DNA of 64,000 nt from Serilophus lunatus (Eukaryota; Chordata; Aves; Passeriformes; Eurylaimidae), in assembly GCA_013399895.1 (NCBI GenBank), contig VXBA01003437.1, forward strand, positions 925,967-989,966, read 5' to 3'. The position numbers and the translations under genes were made by a program. Below are positions 11,106-24,680 of this stretch, one piece after another. Under the pieces are notes generated by a model, which was not told the DNA's origin, did not search any database, and saw only the letters and a list, made by a program, of their open reading frames with translations. Position 1 is the stretch's first letter. Each line of letters opens with the position of its first letter.

Positions 11106-12839
11106 TACACGAGAGATCTTAAAAACTAATTTGTAACTACATCTTATTCAGCTTTACCGCATCTTACTTGGCTTTACTACATCTTGCCGTTGCCTATACC
11201 TCTTGTCCTGCAGGTCCCAGTCACAGACAGCCTCTTGTGCTGAAGGTTTGAGTTAATGCTCAAATTAATTTTGGACTTTTTCCTCTGGACTTTGTATGCA
11301 GAAAATAAGAAGGGATAGAGGAGCTGAAGTTATCTATTCGTGTAATTTTGTGGAGTCTTTCGGCTTTATGAGTTTCATATCTAATTAATGAACTGCCTTG
11401 GCAGCTCTGCAGGTTGTACAGCTCTGAGCTTATTATTGGCACCTTCCAGACAATGACTGCAAAATGCTGTGAAGAAGATGGTAGTGGTTGGTTGTTTTCT
11501 CTTTTTTTTTTTTTTAACAAACAAGTTCATTTATATTGTCTTCCTTCTCATTGTCTTTTTCTCATTTTGTTTTTTCTTTATTTTTGAAGATCTTCTAAAA
11601 GAATAGTGTATGAATAGAAATTATGGTAAGTGTGGGTGCTTCCTCTGCGCTGGGCAAGCAGAATTGTCTTTTTTCTCACAGTGTTTCAGCTCTTGTGCTC
11701 TTTCAGCTTACAAATAGGGTTACCCTTGTGCAGTTCAACTTGCAGTGCTAGAAAATTGAGTGATGACACTTACCTGAGCCCACTCACTTCATCTCTGAAT
11801 CATGTCAGCTGAAGTGGGATGCTGTTCTCAGTGGGTGGGTTTTGGCCTTTTATACTGCAGTTAGTCTTCTGAGACTGGTGGCTTCATATACAGTAAATAG
11901 ATTGAGTACTGTGTATTTGGCTGGATAAGTAGGGTATAAAGACCAAGAGTTTTGTCTGTGACTTCAGTTGGTTTCACCTTGTGGATTGATGAGCGTTCTC
12001 CAGAGCTTGGCAGCAGAGGTCAGGCAATGGCAGTGCTGTCTATGTTTGAGCTCCAGGCTCCTTGTGTGGCAGTGTCCTGGGGCCAGGGGAGGACAGAGCA
12101 GCCCACAGGGCTGGCATGAAGGTGTCTCCTCTCAGGGGGATCAGTGTAGTCACAGACTGGTAAGTGTCAAGCCTGCAGACCTTCCAAGTGTTAGTGTTTG
12201 ACTGCACTTGAATTCTCTTCCCCTGGGGGAGAAAAAAAAGCTTTAATTTATGAAGTGAAGTGTCACAACACATTACAGCACATCACATCCCAACACACTG
12301 CTGCATGGAGCTGACATTTGTTTGCTTTAATTTCCCAAAATAGCTTTTATTTAGAGCAAATGTTCCCTGTTAATTCAAACGGTTCTCATTTTCCTGTGCT
12401 CTGTACATGCCATGTTCCCATGGGGACAGTTGTTTCCGCAGTGCTTTGCTCTGTGTTGGTGAGCTGTCAGGCCTTTTCAGGGGTTTCAGCTATTTTTCTT
12501 ATTAGTAAAGAAGAACTTCTTTGTTGCCCCTCGATCCAAATACTACTAAACAGAATGCAGTGGTGCCTATATTTTTTAATTAGAGTGCAGTGACATACAA
12601 GTGACATACTTTGCAAGCCTGCAAGGAGTGGGGGTGTTTCTTGTCAGAAGAACAGGCTTCAGATCTTTGGTGATCACCTTACTGGCTGAGGTGATGGGAG
12701 CCAACACGAGACCCAAGCACTGTTCTGGATGAGCTTGCTGCAGGGGCCAGCTGTGGCAGAACCTACCTACAGAAGGTCTGTCTGCAGATTTGTGGTGCTG
12801 TGGCAGCTGCTTTGCTTGCCAGGCAGCAGCTGCCTTCCC
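11106..12839. other. Non-coding; short poly(T) only
   Basis: Contains a T14 run at 11502-11515. Three near-repeats of 'catctta/gctttac' occur around 11140-11185 ('acatcttattcagctttacc', 'catcttacttggctttact', 'acatcttgccg'), a local tandem-like decay pattern. No exon recognised. Confidence 0.5.
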
Positions 12840-12881
12840 AAGGGAAGATACAGCCTTCTCAAGGGAAGATACAGCCTCCCT
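12840..12881. repeat. 21-bp tandem duplication (two units)
   Basis: Units run 12840-12860 and 12861-12881, both beginning 'aagggaagatacagcct'. They differ only in the last bases. Because 21 is a multiple of three, frames on both strands stay open across it, which produces a 145-codon minus frame (12576-13013) with a repeated 'AVSSLEK/AVSSLGK' motif. I take that frame to be fortuitous. Confidence 0.9.
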
Positions 12882-15800
12882 GAGGTCGGCCAACCTGTCA
12901 GGCTGAGTGTCACTCCAGCCATGAAGAGCAGCATTCTGCTGGCTCCTTGAGGCAGATTGTTCTCCTGAACCTGTCCTCAGACAGTGCTCTGATAAGCTGA
13001 AGTTTGTCAGCAAATAGCTGATGCTTATGCCTCCTTCTGATTGATACCCTATTGGAGTGGGAACTGCCTAGTGTTAGAAGAGGCGCCTTCACTTGCAGTG
13101 AAAAACTAGAGAAAACCACCATTTGTGTACTCAGCAAGGAGTTTTCATCTGGTTTCTGTATGTGTCTTGTGAGAATGAGTAATTAGTTGCTGGACCATTT
13201 TCACAGGTGTATGTGGACTCCTGCTCTTTTTTTTTTTTTTTAACAACTTTATGATACTTGGTAAAGTCCTTGAATCAGAAATGTTCTTCCATCTCTCTTC
13301 ATTTGGAATAAGCAGAAGAGTGAAGTGGTTGTCAGTGGCATTGCAGTTTCTTTCCTTAGAATCTTTCCTTTACACACAGTCTCCTTCACTGTCCTTCATT
13401 TTGCTGTGTATCCTGTGAGGAGAGAGCCTGAGCTGACTGCTCAGAAGGGATTTCTACCTCTTCTCCAAATATCAATGCATTAGCAAATCCCAGGTCCGTG
13501 TTGCATCAAGTTCTGTGTCACACTACTTATATAGAAAACTGCTGCTGTCAGAAAGTGCAACTGCAAGCAAGGGGAGAAGGACAATGAACGAGCAGTGGAA
13601 AGATCCTGTTATATGAGCATTCCTAGAAACATTTCTGCTGGTTTTATTCTTGATGTCTTCTTGGAGCTATACTCATTTCTAGGTAGGTACTGCAGAAGTA
13701 AAATGGAAAAATAGTGTAACCAGCAAACTTGGAATTGGTAAACATAATATATGAATGAGCCACTATGAATAGTTATGTCTGTGTGCCCCCACCACAGGTG
13801 TCAAATTATCCCTTTTTCAAACCACACATCTTGCAAACATATTTGAATACTCTTCTTTGGATGGAACAGTAACATGGGCTGTTTGAGAAAGCAAGAACTT
13901 AAGATCTCAGAAAAATGTTAGAACTTTATTTTCCGGAACATTTTCCCTTATGGTTGAAAACACTAAATGAATCAGGGAGGATTGGAATAGTGAGTATTTT
14001 AATCAAGTGGGGGAACTGTGTGAAGCAGGAGGAGATAAGTGAGCAAGCTAGTTGATCTGTTGATAGGGGGGGGTCTCAGCTCAATCAAAAGCAGTGTTTA
14101 TGTAATTTAATTGCAAAGGGTGCTTCTTGTTTTCCTTTTCCTTGCATCAAAACTATTTTATTCTGTTATGTTGTAAAGTAACCCACATACATTGAATCAT
14201 AGTAGTCATGAGTTTTGTTTCCCAGTGTCGCCAGATGTCTGTGTAGGACTTGGCTTCCCTCTTGAAGTGAAGAAACAAGGCTGCAAGGAGACTTTAAAAT
14301 GTGATGGCCCTAGATTTGAGCATTTGGAGAAGTCCTTTCTGTAGCAGAGGGACCAGCTAGAGCTCCTGCTACTCTAATCAAAATGGCAATGAATACTCAC
14401 AGTGGGTAGAAGTCCTAACTGCATCAGGTGCCTTTCTGCCAAGCCTTAACACCACAGTGGTAGGCTGCATATAAACAGCCTATAAAATATATGGCCTATA
14501 AAACTTGTGTATGGTATTCTTTCCTACTTCATAACAACACACTATTTCTCCACCATCCATCAGCATTTCTGTGGAGCTGATTCTTGTTCACCTAAATAGC
14601 ATCCTTCTTCTCTGGGCAGAGACCCAACTCACTTCCCTCCTTCTTCATTTCTATTCTTCACTATACTCCATACCCAATGGTAGAGAAATAATAACTTCAG
14701 TAGAAACCACAATCATCCAGCTTATTCCATGTTGCTTTGTCCTTTTTTTTCTGCTCATCATGGTGGGGTTTTTTTTTCAGGATTATTATTTGTGAGTTAA
14801 AACTCAGTAAGCTTTTCCAAGTGCAAAGAATGCCAAGGTTTTCTCTGCTTTGGGCATGGAAGGTTTAAAAAAAATGTTGATAACTTTAAATTAATACACA
14901 AAATACCCCTCTTGGTTTATGAGAAACAGTTACTGTTCTGTGTTTGGGAGACCACTGTGTTACCCGTTGATTCTGCCAAACCAAGAGTCATGGGACAAAC
15001 CTCAAAGTTGATTTTCTGTCTGCAAGGATTATGTGTGAAACTGCTTTTCACTGTGTTATTCCTTGTCCGAGATACATTTCTCTCAAGAGATCATGTGACA
15101 CTTCAGTCCCATGCCTACCTTGCATTCCTCTTCTAATTTAAGGTGTCAGCTTCAGCTTTTATCACTTGAAATAGGAAGAGTGGTGTGTGGTAAAGCTCAG
15201 GTGCATCTGTTGATTTTTCCAATCCTCCTAGTGGCCAGTTGGCTTAAGGAGGGACAATTTAACTGGAAGCCTTTGGTGCTGTGGTATCTTTCATGTGTTG
15301 TTTTGCCAGTGTCTGAATGTGCCATCCTTTAAGAGGAACAGTGGATTCTCCTGTGCATTGAGTATTGGAAGACAAAGAAGCATTGGCTGGGATGGGGCAC
15401 AGAGAGGTAAAGCCCCATACTTGGGGAAAAGGCATACATGGGAAAAGTGTACATCTCCTGCTTTTATCCAAGCACGAAATAGGCAAAATTGCAAAAGCTG
15501 TGAAAAATTACTAAAATTGAGGATGAAGGTAAACAAATATAAAGTATTTTCCTCTGATAGGTCAAATGAACAAGCCAGGGTTGCACTGAAGTATCTCATG
15601 CTTTGAGCATCCACCTCTGCCTTTCCTATTTTCTCTGTCCTGGGAAAGAACCGGCTCCCTCAGCGACTGTGTTCAAGCTCCGTCAGGCAGAGCCCATAGA
15701 TTTAATCCACCTCGTGTCCTCTGATCTGTTCCAGGATCTGTACTTCATTTGTACCTACTCCTTACCACCTATTGTGAGGGATAATACGAACTTTCTGGAA

Positions 15801-16965
15801 TGCTTTCTCTTTAAATTACATTTATTTGTATTGCCTAGTGCCTTAATGCATTGCTTTGCCTTCAGCAAAAGAAAAAGGTACTTGAATGAAAAGAAAGGGG
15901 CAATAGCAGTGAAAGAAGAAGGTTGTTATGTATCATAATGTTAGCATTCTTAGGAGAGATGCTACTCTTAGTTGGAGGAACTAATCTTTGCTTGCATAAG
16001 TAGACAGAAATGCTGGCAATTTACAGCATCCGCTCATACCCAGATGTCAACTCATATTTCCATAGAGAATCATCAAGTCAGGAGTTAAACAGCTGGTACA
16101 GACAAGAGGAAAATAAGCTTGTAAGTGTTTTAAAGAAAAAAAAAGTGTTAATTTTGATGAAGCGTAGTGTGCTGGCATCTTAACAAATGAAAGTTAACAG
16201 CCAAGGGCAGGGAAAGTGAAAGGGCTTCTTTTTGTTAGTAACATCTGAGAATTAAAAGTCTTGGTACCTCTCGTAGCAGTTTCAGAGCATCCCTGTATTT
16301 TTGTATCAGGTTCCTCCTTGTACAACTTCATGTATGCTAGCAACAGAGTGAGGGCTACTGTTGTTGAGCTTTGAATATTCTCACAGCACTGCCTTGAAGT
16401 GCATTACACTGGCCCAAATATCACTTCATGGTCGCACACACCTCTAATTCTAGATTTTAACCTGATGCACGTGTCTCACAATTGGAGAGACTCTCAGAAG
16501 CTGCTTCAATGGCTTCAGGGACACTGATGGCCAAGAGACAAGGCAGGCCTTGGAGACGTATTCTGGATGCCACATAAAGGTTGCTCAAAATTTCCTGAGA
16601 ATTGAGGCATTTGCCTAAACTTATAAGTATTGGTCACTAGATAATTATTAAACAGTTGTATGTAAAAACAAAGTGTTTCTATGATTGAAAACCATAGAAT
16701 TGTGGCTGCAGGGGAAATCAGTTACTGGGATTATTGTTGAAAGAGCATCTAAAAGAGAATGCTGACTTGCAGCATCCTTTGCATGAAGTGAGAAACAGCA
16801 GGTCTGCTGCTTGCCTGCGGACATCTTTCTGTGCAGGCAGGAGGTAGGTTTGCATCCTAGTTGGGTTGATAACAAAGCAGAGTAAACAAATCTTAGGAAA
16901 AAACCTAAAAGAGAACTATAAATTTTGAACTCCTTGAAAGAAAATGAAATATGGAGTATTTACTG
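12882..16965. other. Non-coding; homopolymers only
   Basis: Contains T15 at 13227-13241 and G8 at 14066-14073. Many short open frames lie between 14571 and 15938 on both strands without coding character. No repeat family recognised. Confidence 0.5.
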
Positions 16966-16997
16966 TCTTCCTCCCTCCTCCTCTCCCTCCCTCCCTC
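16966..16997 (+). repeat. 32-base pure pyrimidine tract with CCCT repeats
   Basis: Unbroken C/T run ending in three CTCC-type units. Such mirror-like polypyrimidine tracts can adopt triplex (H-DNA) structure and vary in length. Confidence 0.9.
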
Positions 16998-17739
16998 ACA
17001 TTCATTCTCACTCCAGTCTTCTAGTGCTCACAGAGCCTAGCAAGTTTTTATGTGGAAATCGTTGAGATTATCTCTCAATTTTTTCTCAGATAATTCAGTT
17101 GAAAGGTTATACAGAACCGAACAATTTGAAGACTGGGAATCACTTGACTAGGGGGCTTAGGCTCCTATTTGGACAGAACAGTTCGATATTTATTGGATGT
17201 GCTACTAGTTGGCTGAAAAATCCATATTTCCTACTTTTAAATTTTTTCTCAAGGTCATCTTCTGAGATTTAGCAAGGGCAGGAGGGAAGCAAGTGTCCCA
17301 GCTTTCTGAGATCTCAGCCTGTCAGTGTACTGAAAATTGCTGTGTTGATTTGTGATTTATGCTACATGTTTCCATGTGGTGCTTTCCAAGTGGAACAGCA
17401 GTTTGCTGACTATCTCTGTGCTGTCCTGGGATGGGAATCCCACAGTCTCGCCTGGCCCATGCAGCACCTCCAAGTCATATGTGACAGTGCATGGAGAAAG
17501 ACAGGCAGCACAGCTTAAAGAATAGACCTGGAGACATATTGATGTGTCTGCTTTATTTGGTGGACTCCTGATTGGCAGAGATAAAAGGTACAAGTCCAGA
17601 TTTCCTAGTGTAGCTCATCCCCAATAGCCATGACTGCAGCAGCAGACCTCTGTGGCAGTTCTGTTCCCCCATCTCTTCCAGTAACAGAACCTGCAGCTGC
17701 CAGCACTTCCCTACAGTAGCATTTGAAACAAACAAATTA
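16998..17739. other. Non-coding, nothing recognised
   Basis: No exon or repeat recognised. Open minus frames at 17357-17735 appear fortuitous. Confidence 0.5.
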
Positions 17740-17975
17740 TAATGAGATGAGCTGTCTTAGCTATTACAGTATTTACAGGATAAATGGTTTCCACTTCACA
17801 GCCATCAATATGTCCGCCCTTTAAATCCATTAAATTCCTGACCGCTATACACTGCCTTAGTAATGAGCTGACACTGATTTAAGGCCGGAAAAACCCCTGT
17901 TTAGAGCTCTGCATTAGTGAGAATGAATGTAAATTGTGACCACGCCATTTGGCCTGGGCCTAAAAATGTCTGCAA
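17740..17975. promoter_or_regulatory. Candidate conserved non-coding element
   Basis: A compact block with dense transcription-factor-like words: 'gccatcaatatg' (ONECUT-like ATCAATA), 'taaatccattaaattcc', 'gtaatgagctgacactgatt', 'gcattagtgagaatg' and 'cctaaaaatg' (MEF2-like). It lacks simple repeats and T-runs and differs from its flanks. This texture is typical of deeply conserved enhancers near developmental genes, but conservation itself cannot be seen from one sequence. Confidence 0.3.
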
Positions 17976-18700
17976 GAGTGACACATATCAAACTGTGCTT
18001 TGGGTTGCAGCAGTAATGGTGCTGTGTTCTAGTCTTAGTTGGTGGATAGCAGGAAACCTGGAAATTAGCAGTGACAGCTTTCTTGAGAGTTTTACTCTTA
18101 AAACTAAAGAAGTATGGCTGCTGTGGACTGCTCTGTTGCCTCATCTAAAACCTAGTGTTGCCCTGGACCATCATGCTTGCAGATTTTGCTGATTTTGATT
18201 CCCTGTGTCAGTGAAAGTCTTCCAGAAAGATAAATACTTTATTTCATCTGTGTTCAGTTTCTCTCTTCAACCTGTCACAGTAGCATCAAATGGTAACTTT
18301 TTTTAATCTTTTCTAGCTGATTGTTTTAGAGGAATTGAAGCAGACTTCACTTATTTATTGATGGCTGGAAACAAATACTCTGCAGCCTCCCTCTTGCATT
18401 CCTAGTGTGACCGAGTGCAGGTAGGGGTAGGATTGGAATAGATCTATCACATTCATCCTGCAAGGTTACTATTTGAGCTGCCTCAGAAATGTTTAATTTG
18501 TTTGTTGTTGTGTTAAGGCATTGGCAGTTAGATTTTGCTTAAGAGGGTACAAGTGAAGAGGTTGCATTTGTATCCCACCCAGGTGATTTTCAGGGATTTA
18601 TGTACAACAGAATATGAAGTTTCTTCCCATTTTTACATATCGCAGATTGGTCTTCTTACCTTGTGAATGCAGAGAGTGTACGCATCTCAGAGCCTGAGAC
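17976..18700. other. Non-coding, nothing recognised
   Basis: No feature recognised. Confidence 0.5.
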
Positions 18701-18746
18701 AGAGAAGAGAGGAAGGAAAAGAAGGTGAGAGAGAAGGTGAGAGAAG
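18701..18746 (+). repeat. Purine-rich GA tract with 12-bp tandem
   Basis: Almost pure A/G/T-poor run containing two exact copies of 'gaaggtgagaga' at 18721-18732 and 18733-18744. Confidence 0.85.
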
Positions 18747-21700
18747 TGCGTTCTTTTTATCTTCTCCTGATATATTGCCTCTGCAGCCAAATGCAACAGA
18801 ACACAGAGATATAGGCCATGCAAGGACAATCAGTTGTGTATAGGCTAGCAGTGGGATACCATTTCAAACTCTCTCTGGCCTCTCCATGGTGAGAGAGTCT
18901 GTGCTGTATCCACAAACAGCAATTTTATAGGTGGAAGTGTATGACCATGAGCAGCTAATACAAGAGCAGCTGTACTGGCTTCATCCCACACGAGCAATCA
19001 GCCCTGAACCCATCTTCTCCAAAGGCACAAACCTCATGTAATTTTGCTGCTGATGTCTTTCTCGTGAACCTTTCCTCTTCTACATAGATTGTATCAATCA
19101 GGGACATAGGGCAGGCAGTGAGAATATGATTTCTGACACTGTGTCCTTCAGTGCAGTGAAAACCAGTCTGCTGTTTGTTTCCTTCCTGTTGTTATAGTAC
19201 TGATAGGCGACTGCCAGTCAATTCGATTTGAGGGAGGACTGTGTGGAGAAAATACATGGCAAGAACTTGTGAGATGCAGCCTATCACTTCCAGGAGGTGA
19301 GAAAGAGAAGGGCATGTTGCTCTGCAGTGTGCCACCAAGTTCACTTGTGCATGCTTTTGGAGTGAATGAGGGTGGGAGGTTTCCTACAGGGCTGTTTGTG
19401 GATAAAGCAGCCAAGGAATGTTCAGCATCTATTTCATTATTAAACCATTATTGTTAGCTAATTTCTCAAAACCCAGTCAGTGAAAGAAGGGAAGCGTTCT
19501 GCTTTTTTGCTGTGTGTATACCTGCAGGTTACTTGGTTTTCTTTGTGGAGGTGATTACTCTATTTGATGGTCGTTAGCTGAAGAACAGTAAAGTCATTAA
19601 AGGACCATAGGTGCCCTCTGGAGCCACTTGCTGTATGTTGATAAAGGAAAATGGTGCTGTAATATAAAACATAATCTGATCACTGCATCTAATTACAGAC
19701 GAGTAAGGTGCTAAAGAATGGTTCTACAAGGATATTATAATTATGTCCATACAGTATTTCCAACTTGAAAGCTGTGAGCAAATATCGGCTAATCTGCCCA
19801 GCAGTCCCTGAGGGCGGGAAGGTAAATCTATTGCTCTTTATTAAGAATTTGTTTTGATTGACTTTAACCAATGTTAAAATAACTATGAATTGCTGAAAAA
19901 AGTACCAGCATTTGACTTATAATGATTTTGAACATCTTGGGTGTCCTGGTTCTGAGCAATGTTTCTGGTATCTGAGATTGATGTGCATCATTTGACTGGA
20001 ATTAATTTTTGGAAGCATCAGAAAAATGCCTATTACTTTTTATTTCCATTAATCTTTAGTGTCTTATTAAATACTAAATATTCATGTTTGTTAAATATTT
20101 ATCAAGCTATCTAGGGCTTTGTGGGATGTATTGTTTTCAATAAACTTACACAGCACCTTACTATTATTACTACTACTATTATTAACATTTGAGGAAATAT
20201 TTTTTTGTGCAGCATAAAGCTGCAGATGTTAGTAGTAATGTCTCTCTTTACTGCATAGAACCACTGAAATTTGGCCCTTTAATTGGTAGCATGTTCTCTC
20301 AGCCCCAGGCTAGGAGACAGGGTGGGAATTACATATAAAATCATTAAGCACAGCCTAAGCAGCTTCAAGGCACAAAATGGACAAAATGTTGGTTTGGCTG
20401 CTCCTGGTTTTTGGATTCTAGATGATAGCCCTTGGTGTTGATTGTCTGACTGACAGCCACCACGGATTTCTGCTGATGTCAGGTTGTTCTGTGGATGCAC
20501 AGACCTTCTAGTAAACAAGTGACATTTCCTGTGAAAGGCTACTCTAGGAAATACAGCAGTTCTTTTTTCACGTCTTAGAGACTGAAGAATTCTTGTTTCT
20601 TTTTGTACTGTGTGTCTCAAGGGCGAGTCAAAGATGGGGAGTCATTTCAATCTTTGCTTTGTTGTTTAGTTGGTTGGTAGGTTCTGGGGCGTTTTTTTGG
20701 CAATGGTTAAAGCTTTATTCTGAACTTATACCTAATGTGTAAGCCAAAAGCTTGAATATTCTGTTGGGAGGAGAAAATGGAACATTTTTATTAGTTGCAT
20801 GAGGGGTTGGCTTAGCTTAAGTCTGTTCAGGCTTCTGAGGATTTGTGCCCTGGGCAATCTCTCAAAATCAAACCAAAAAAGAAAAAAAAGCCGTATTTGT
20901 GGTTTTTAATAATTATTTATATGTATTATCATGCATATTTATCAGAATTTTGGAACTGTGCTCTTCATGCAGAAACATGCAGCACAGTATGTACCGTATT
21001 CTTTTCACTTTACCAATGAATGTTTTCTATGTCATTTTGTTATATAAAACTTCTGAATTTGACTCAATGCTTAAAAATAGTTGTCAGGTGCTTGCAGTAG
21101 ATGGCTGAGTGTCTTGTGCCCCTGTTTTGCTCTTGTATGTTGAATGAAAAGCTGCTGTTTGTCACTTGTTTGACAGACTCTCAGTGCCTGTATGCAGTTT
21201 GCATTAATACTAGTGTAAGCTGCATACACACTGAAGAGACAAAAGAGCCAGGTTCCTCCTTAATCTACACTATTAGATAGTGAATACTTTGTCATAGAAC
21301 CCAAGGTGGCCTTTTGCTGCCCAGAAATTCAGTCTACCGTGCCCTTATTGCTTAAACTGCTTCTAGAAGTTAATCGGATTCCTCCCCCATTCTGACAGGT
21401 GAAATATGGGGTAGTGTATGAAAGACAAAGCTTGAATGAGCAGTAACAATTGAGTAGGCAAATGGTGCATGCAGGAGATCACTAGATCTTTTTTCTGTTG
21501 ACATTGGAAATCACTGGGATGCACCAGGCTGGTGTAACTGAAGGTTTTGGGCAGCCTCCTTTGTTGTTCGTTCTTTTTCAAATGTAGTTCTTCACCTTTC
21601 TGCCTTTGTCTGTAGATGATGTGCTGTGTACCTGGTACCTGCAGCAAGGGTATGGAGAGGCTTAACAAGAGAAGATCAAGGGTGAGGGATAAGCAAACAG

Positions 21701-21989
21701 CAGCTATAATCAGAGCTATGCTGAACTCTTCTTGCTTTCCTACTTCTTGATCTTTTCTTGTTTTAAAATAATTGCTTACTGTATGTCTGATAGTTAAGAA
21801 TTCCCGTTTTTTCTTCAGTGTCTCACAATAAAATTGCCAAAGGAGTTAGGACAGAGTAAAATTATGCCAGAAGCTGCTTGAAAGCAGAGTCAGCACACTG
21901 ACAGTCACACCTGCCTGTGTGGTTCTCTTCCAATTGTGTTTCTTCCACCAGCTTCTCTCTGAAATGTCTCCCCATCTCAATACAGTGTT
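18747..21989. other. Non-coding; AT-rich, short ATT/ACT triplet run
   Basis: A degenerate 'attattactactactatt' triplet run lies at 20161-20185 within a very AT-rich stretch (20030-20220). Open frames such as 20279-20620 (minus, 113 codons) lack coding character. No repeat family recognised. Confidence 0.5.
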
Positions 21990-22145
21990 TTGAAGCTTGG
22001 CCATTTCCATAATTTACCTGGATTTCCTTTTTATGACAATTGCAGCCCTTAAGAGCAAATAAAGTGATTGGGCTTTCTGATGGCTTTTATTTTTTATTAC
22101 TTTATTTTTGGAGGCTTTGATTGCAGCTCACAGCTGAGACTCTAG
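21990..22145. promoter_or_regulatory. Weak candidate conserved non-coding element
   Basis: Words such as 'ccataatttacctggattt', 'ttatgacaattgcagccc' and 'gcaaataaagtgattgggc' resemble homeodomain, Sox and CCAAT-like sites in a block free of simple repeats. The support is texture only. Confidence 0.2.
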
Positions 22146-24339
22146 GTACACTTAGTGTGCTGCCTGCTCCTGCTTTTTTCTTGTCCTGATGTGCTCCAGT
22201 TGTTCTTGAATGCCTGAGCAACCTTAGAGTTGCTTTTTCCCTAGTCAGGGTTGATTACAGTGATTTTGAGACGGGAGAGTCTACTTTATTACACCTCAGC
22301 CAGCCCAAGCATAGTCTTCCCAGTGGAGCTGCTGACCTGCTTTGTATGGACTGGCTGGCAGAGACAGCAGCTGCAGGCCTTCATCAGTTGTCGTGCCCCT
22401 TTTACAGATTAACCTCTGCTCTCTTCCTATGGTGTTATTTTGTAGGCATGTTGACAAGCTGCTTTGATAATAAGGGGGTGTGTATTAACTGGGAAAATGT
22501 TTTGTCTCCCTTTCACATGTCGTATGAGCCAATTAGGCAGCTGCTTCCCTCTCGTAACTGGGATCTAGGTGAATAAAGCCAATGGTTAACTATAGGTGGC
22601 AGCAGCTTTCTAATGCTGTTATGTGTGCATGTTGTTAGGTTTCTCTAGAGCAGAGGTGATACTTCATTCAGACCTCAGCTCCTATTCCTCTTTGTTTAGC
22701 TGAAGCTTTTCTAGCTTTAGCTTTTGTAGGGAAAAACCTAACTGGCTCGACAAGTCATTATGACTTGGAGGATTTTTTTATCAGCATAATAGGAATGTGC
22801 TCTGATTGTCACACCCCTTGATACTTCTTAGTTTGTGACTTATATGTATTTCCAGATCTACAATTCCACAAGTACAATGTTGAAGAATATTTCTGACATA
22901 GCCTGGTTTCTGATTGCCTTGTCTGCTGTGCAGTCACAGGTTTTCTTGAACTTGGTACACCAGGCTAGTGCTGCGTTCTCTGTAATCATCACTTGACCTG
23001 GCTTTCTGTGGCAGGGCAGCAGTCTTCAAGTTAGTGAGCAGGCCCTTGGGGACCCATGTGCTACTTACAGGGGGCAGAGGGAGTCTGTTAAAAGCAACTA
23101 AGAAAAAGCGGTTGACTGTGGAGTTAGTCTTGCCTGTAATATTCTGCACCCACCCCAGAAAATTCCTTCAGGGGTCTGTAAATTACAAAGGCTGAATGCT
23201 TAGGAGATGTTGGTTTGTCAGAAGAAGATGGTTTTACACTATGGAAGCTTTCATTGGAAGAGTATCCAGGAAGGAATTTCAAGTAAAATTCAGGAGATTC
23301 CTTTCTGTATTCAGTACTGTCACTTGCAATATAAGAGATCATACTTCACCTTCTACCTCTCTGAATTAAGACCAGGGCTTGGACTTCGTTTTTCTGGACT
23401 GTGTGAAAGTCCTGGTTGATGACTTGGCAGCTCTTAGATTGGGACTTTCTTGCTTGGTCTGGAGCAAAATCTGAAAAGCCTCTTGATTTCATTCAAGAGA
23501 AATGTCTCAAATCCTGGAGTGGCTTAGGAGGGATAAGCCATTGCTACTCGTCTGTAGACACGACATGTGTTGTCATCTGTAGGCTTTCTTTCGGTATTCT
23601 GGCAGGTGAGCATACACTTGTTCTATACATTGCATAGGTGAATGTCCCCTAAAGACCTTGGTGTTGAATGCAGATGCACAGCTTTTAATATGCAGTATAA
23701 CTGGTTAAAGCTAGTTTAGCTGTCATCTCTGCATAGTACTAATTAGGGTATTGAGAAGTTAAATCTTTTGTACTGCTGAGAGGAAAATGCTTCCCGTTCG
23801 AAGGGGCTGGGTCTTTCCTTGACTCCCAAGTGATACTTTGTCTCACAGTGCTCCTTTCACCCCCACTGTTACACATTCTATCTTCATCCTGCAGTCAATT
23901 AAAAAAGAAAAGTACTTAGTTTCCCAGGAGTTTGGTGTGTTCGTGCAAAAGCCATTTAGCATTAGTCCATGAACCAAACCATCGGGTGGTAGATGTGTCT
24001 CTCTTGCCCTCAAGCATGTAGACACTCTGCAGCTTTGCACCGACCAGGAAGAAGCAGCAGCATGACTGACCCATGATATTCCCAGTCGCTGCTGTTGCCT
24101 AGTGAAAGACTTCAGAGCCAGAGGGATAATGTTTTGATTTGTAGTCCAGGCTCAGAAAGTGGTGGTTGTGAATGAGACTGAGTTTATAAGTTAATACTTC
24201 TTGTCTCTTTGTAGAAATTACAGGGCCCAACATTACTCGTATTTTTTTGCAGTCACCATATTCCCTCTTTTTGTTTGTTTGCTGTATAATTTTGATTGGA
24301 GATGTAGCGGGATAGCAAGTGAATGTAACTATTAAATTT
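22146..24339. other. Non-coding, nothing recognised
   Basis: Short frames occur on both strands around 22934-23640. No exon or repeat recognised. Confidence 0.5.
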
Positions 24340-24680
24340 TGCTGGAAATGATGAAATGAAAGTGCATATTATATTCATACCTGATGCATCAGTCTCCTGC
24401 CTCTACCTTCCAACCCATTGCATTCCAGTCTATTTGAGAGATTTAAATGCATTTATGTCAGATCTCCTATCCCAGAATACAATCTACATCCAATTATCAA
24501 CCCTTAGGGATACATTAGATGTAACTATTATGTCTTCTTCTGTCAATAAAATTATAATGACGGAATGTACAAATGTCCTACTTTGGTTTCTAAACGCATC
24601 ATGGATAAGAACGAGATAAAATGAAAGGGCTGTTATGCTGCATTTTACACATGCTTATATGCAGATTAACAAAATCTCAA
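24340..24680. promoter_or_regulatory. Weak candidate conserved non-coding element
   Basis: AT-rich block with POU/homeodomain-like words ('tttaaatgcatttatgtc', 'ccaattatcaac', 'caataaaattataatgacgg', 'cttatatgcagatta') and no homopolymers. An 87-codon plus frame (24356-24619) runs through it but reads as non-coding. Confidence 0.22.

Noticed and set aside
12576..13013. 145-codon minus frame with a repeated AVSSLEK motif
   Set aside because: No splice sites, no recognisable domain, overlapping plus frame equally open, and the repeat stems from a 21-bp DNA duplication.
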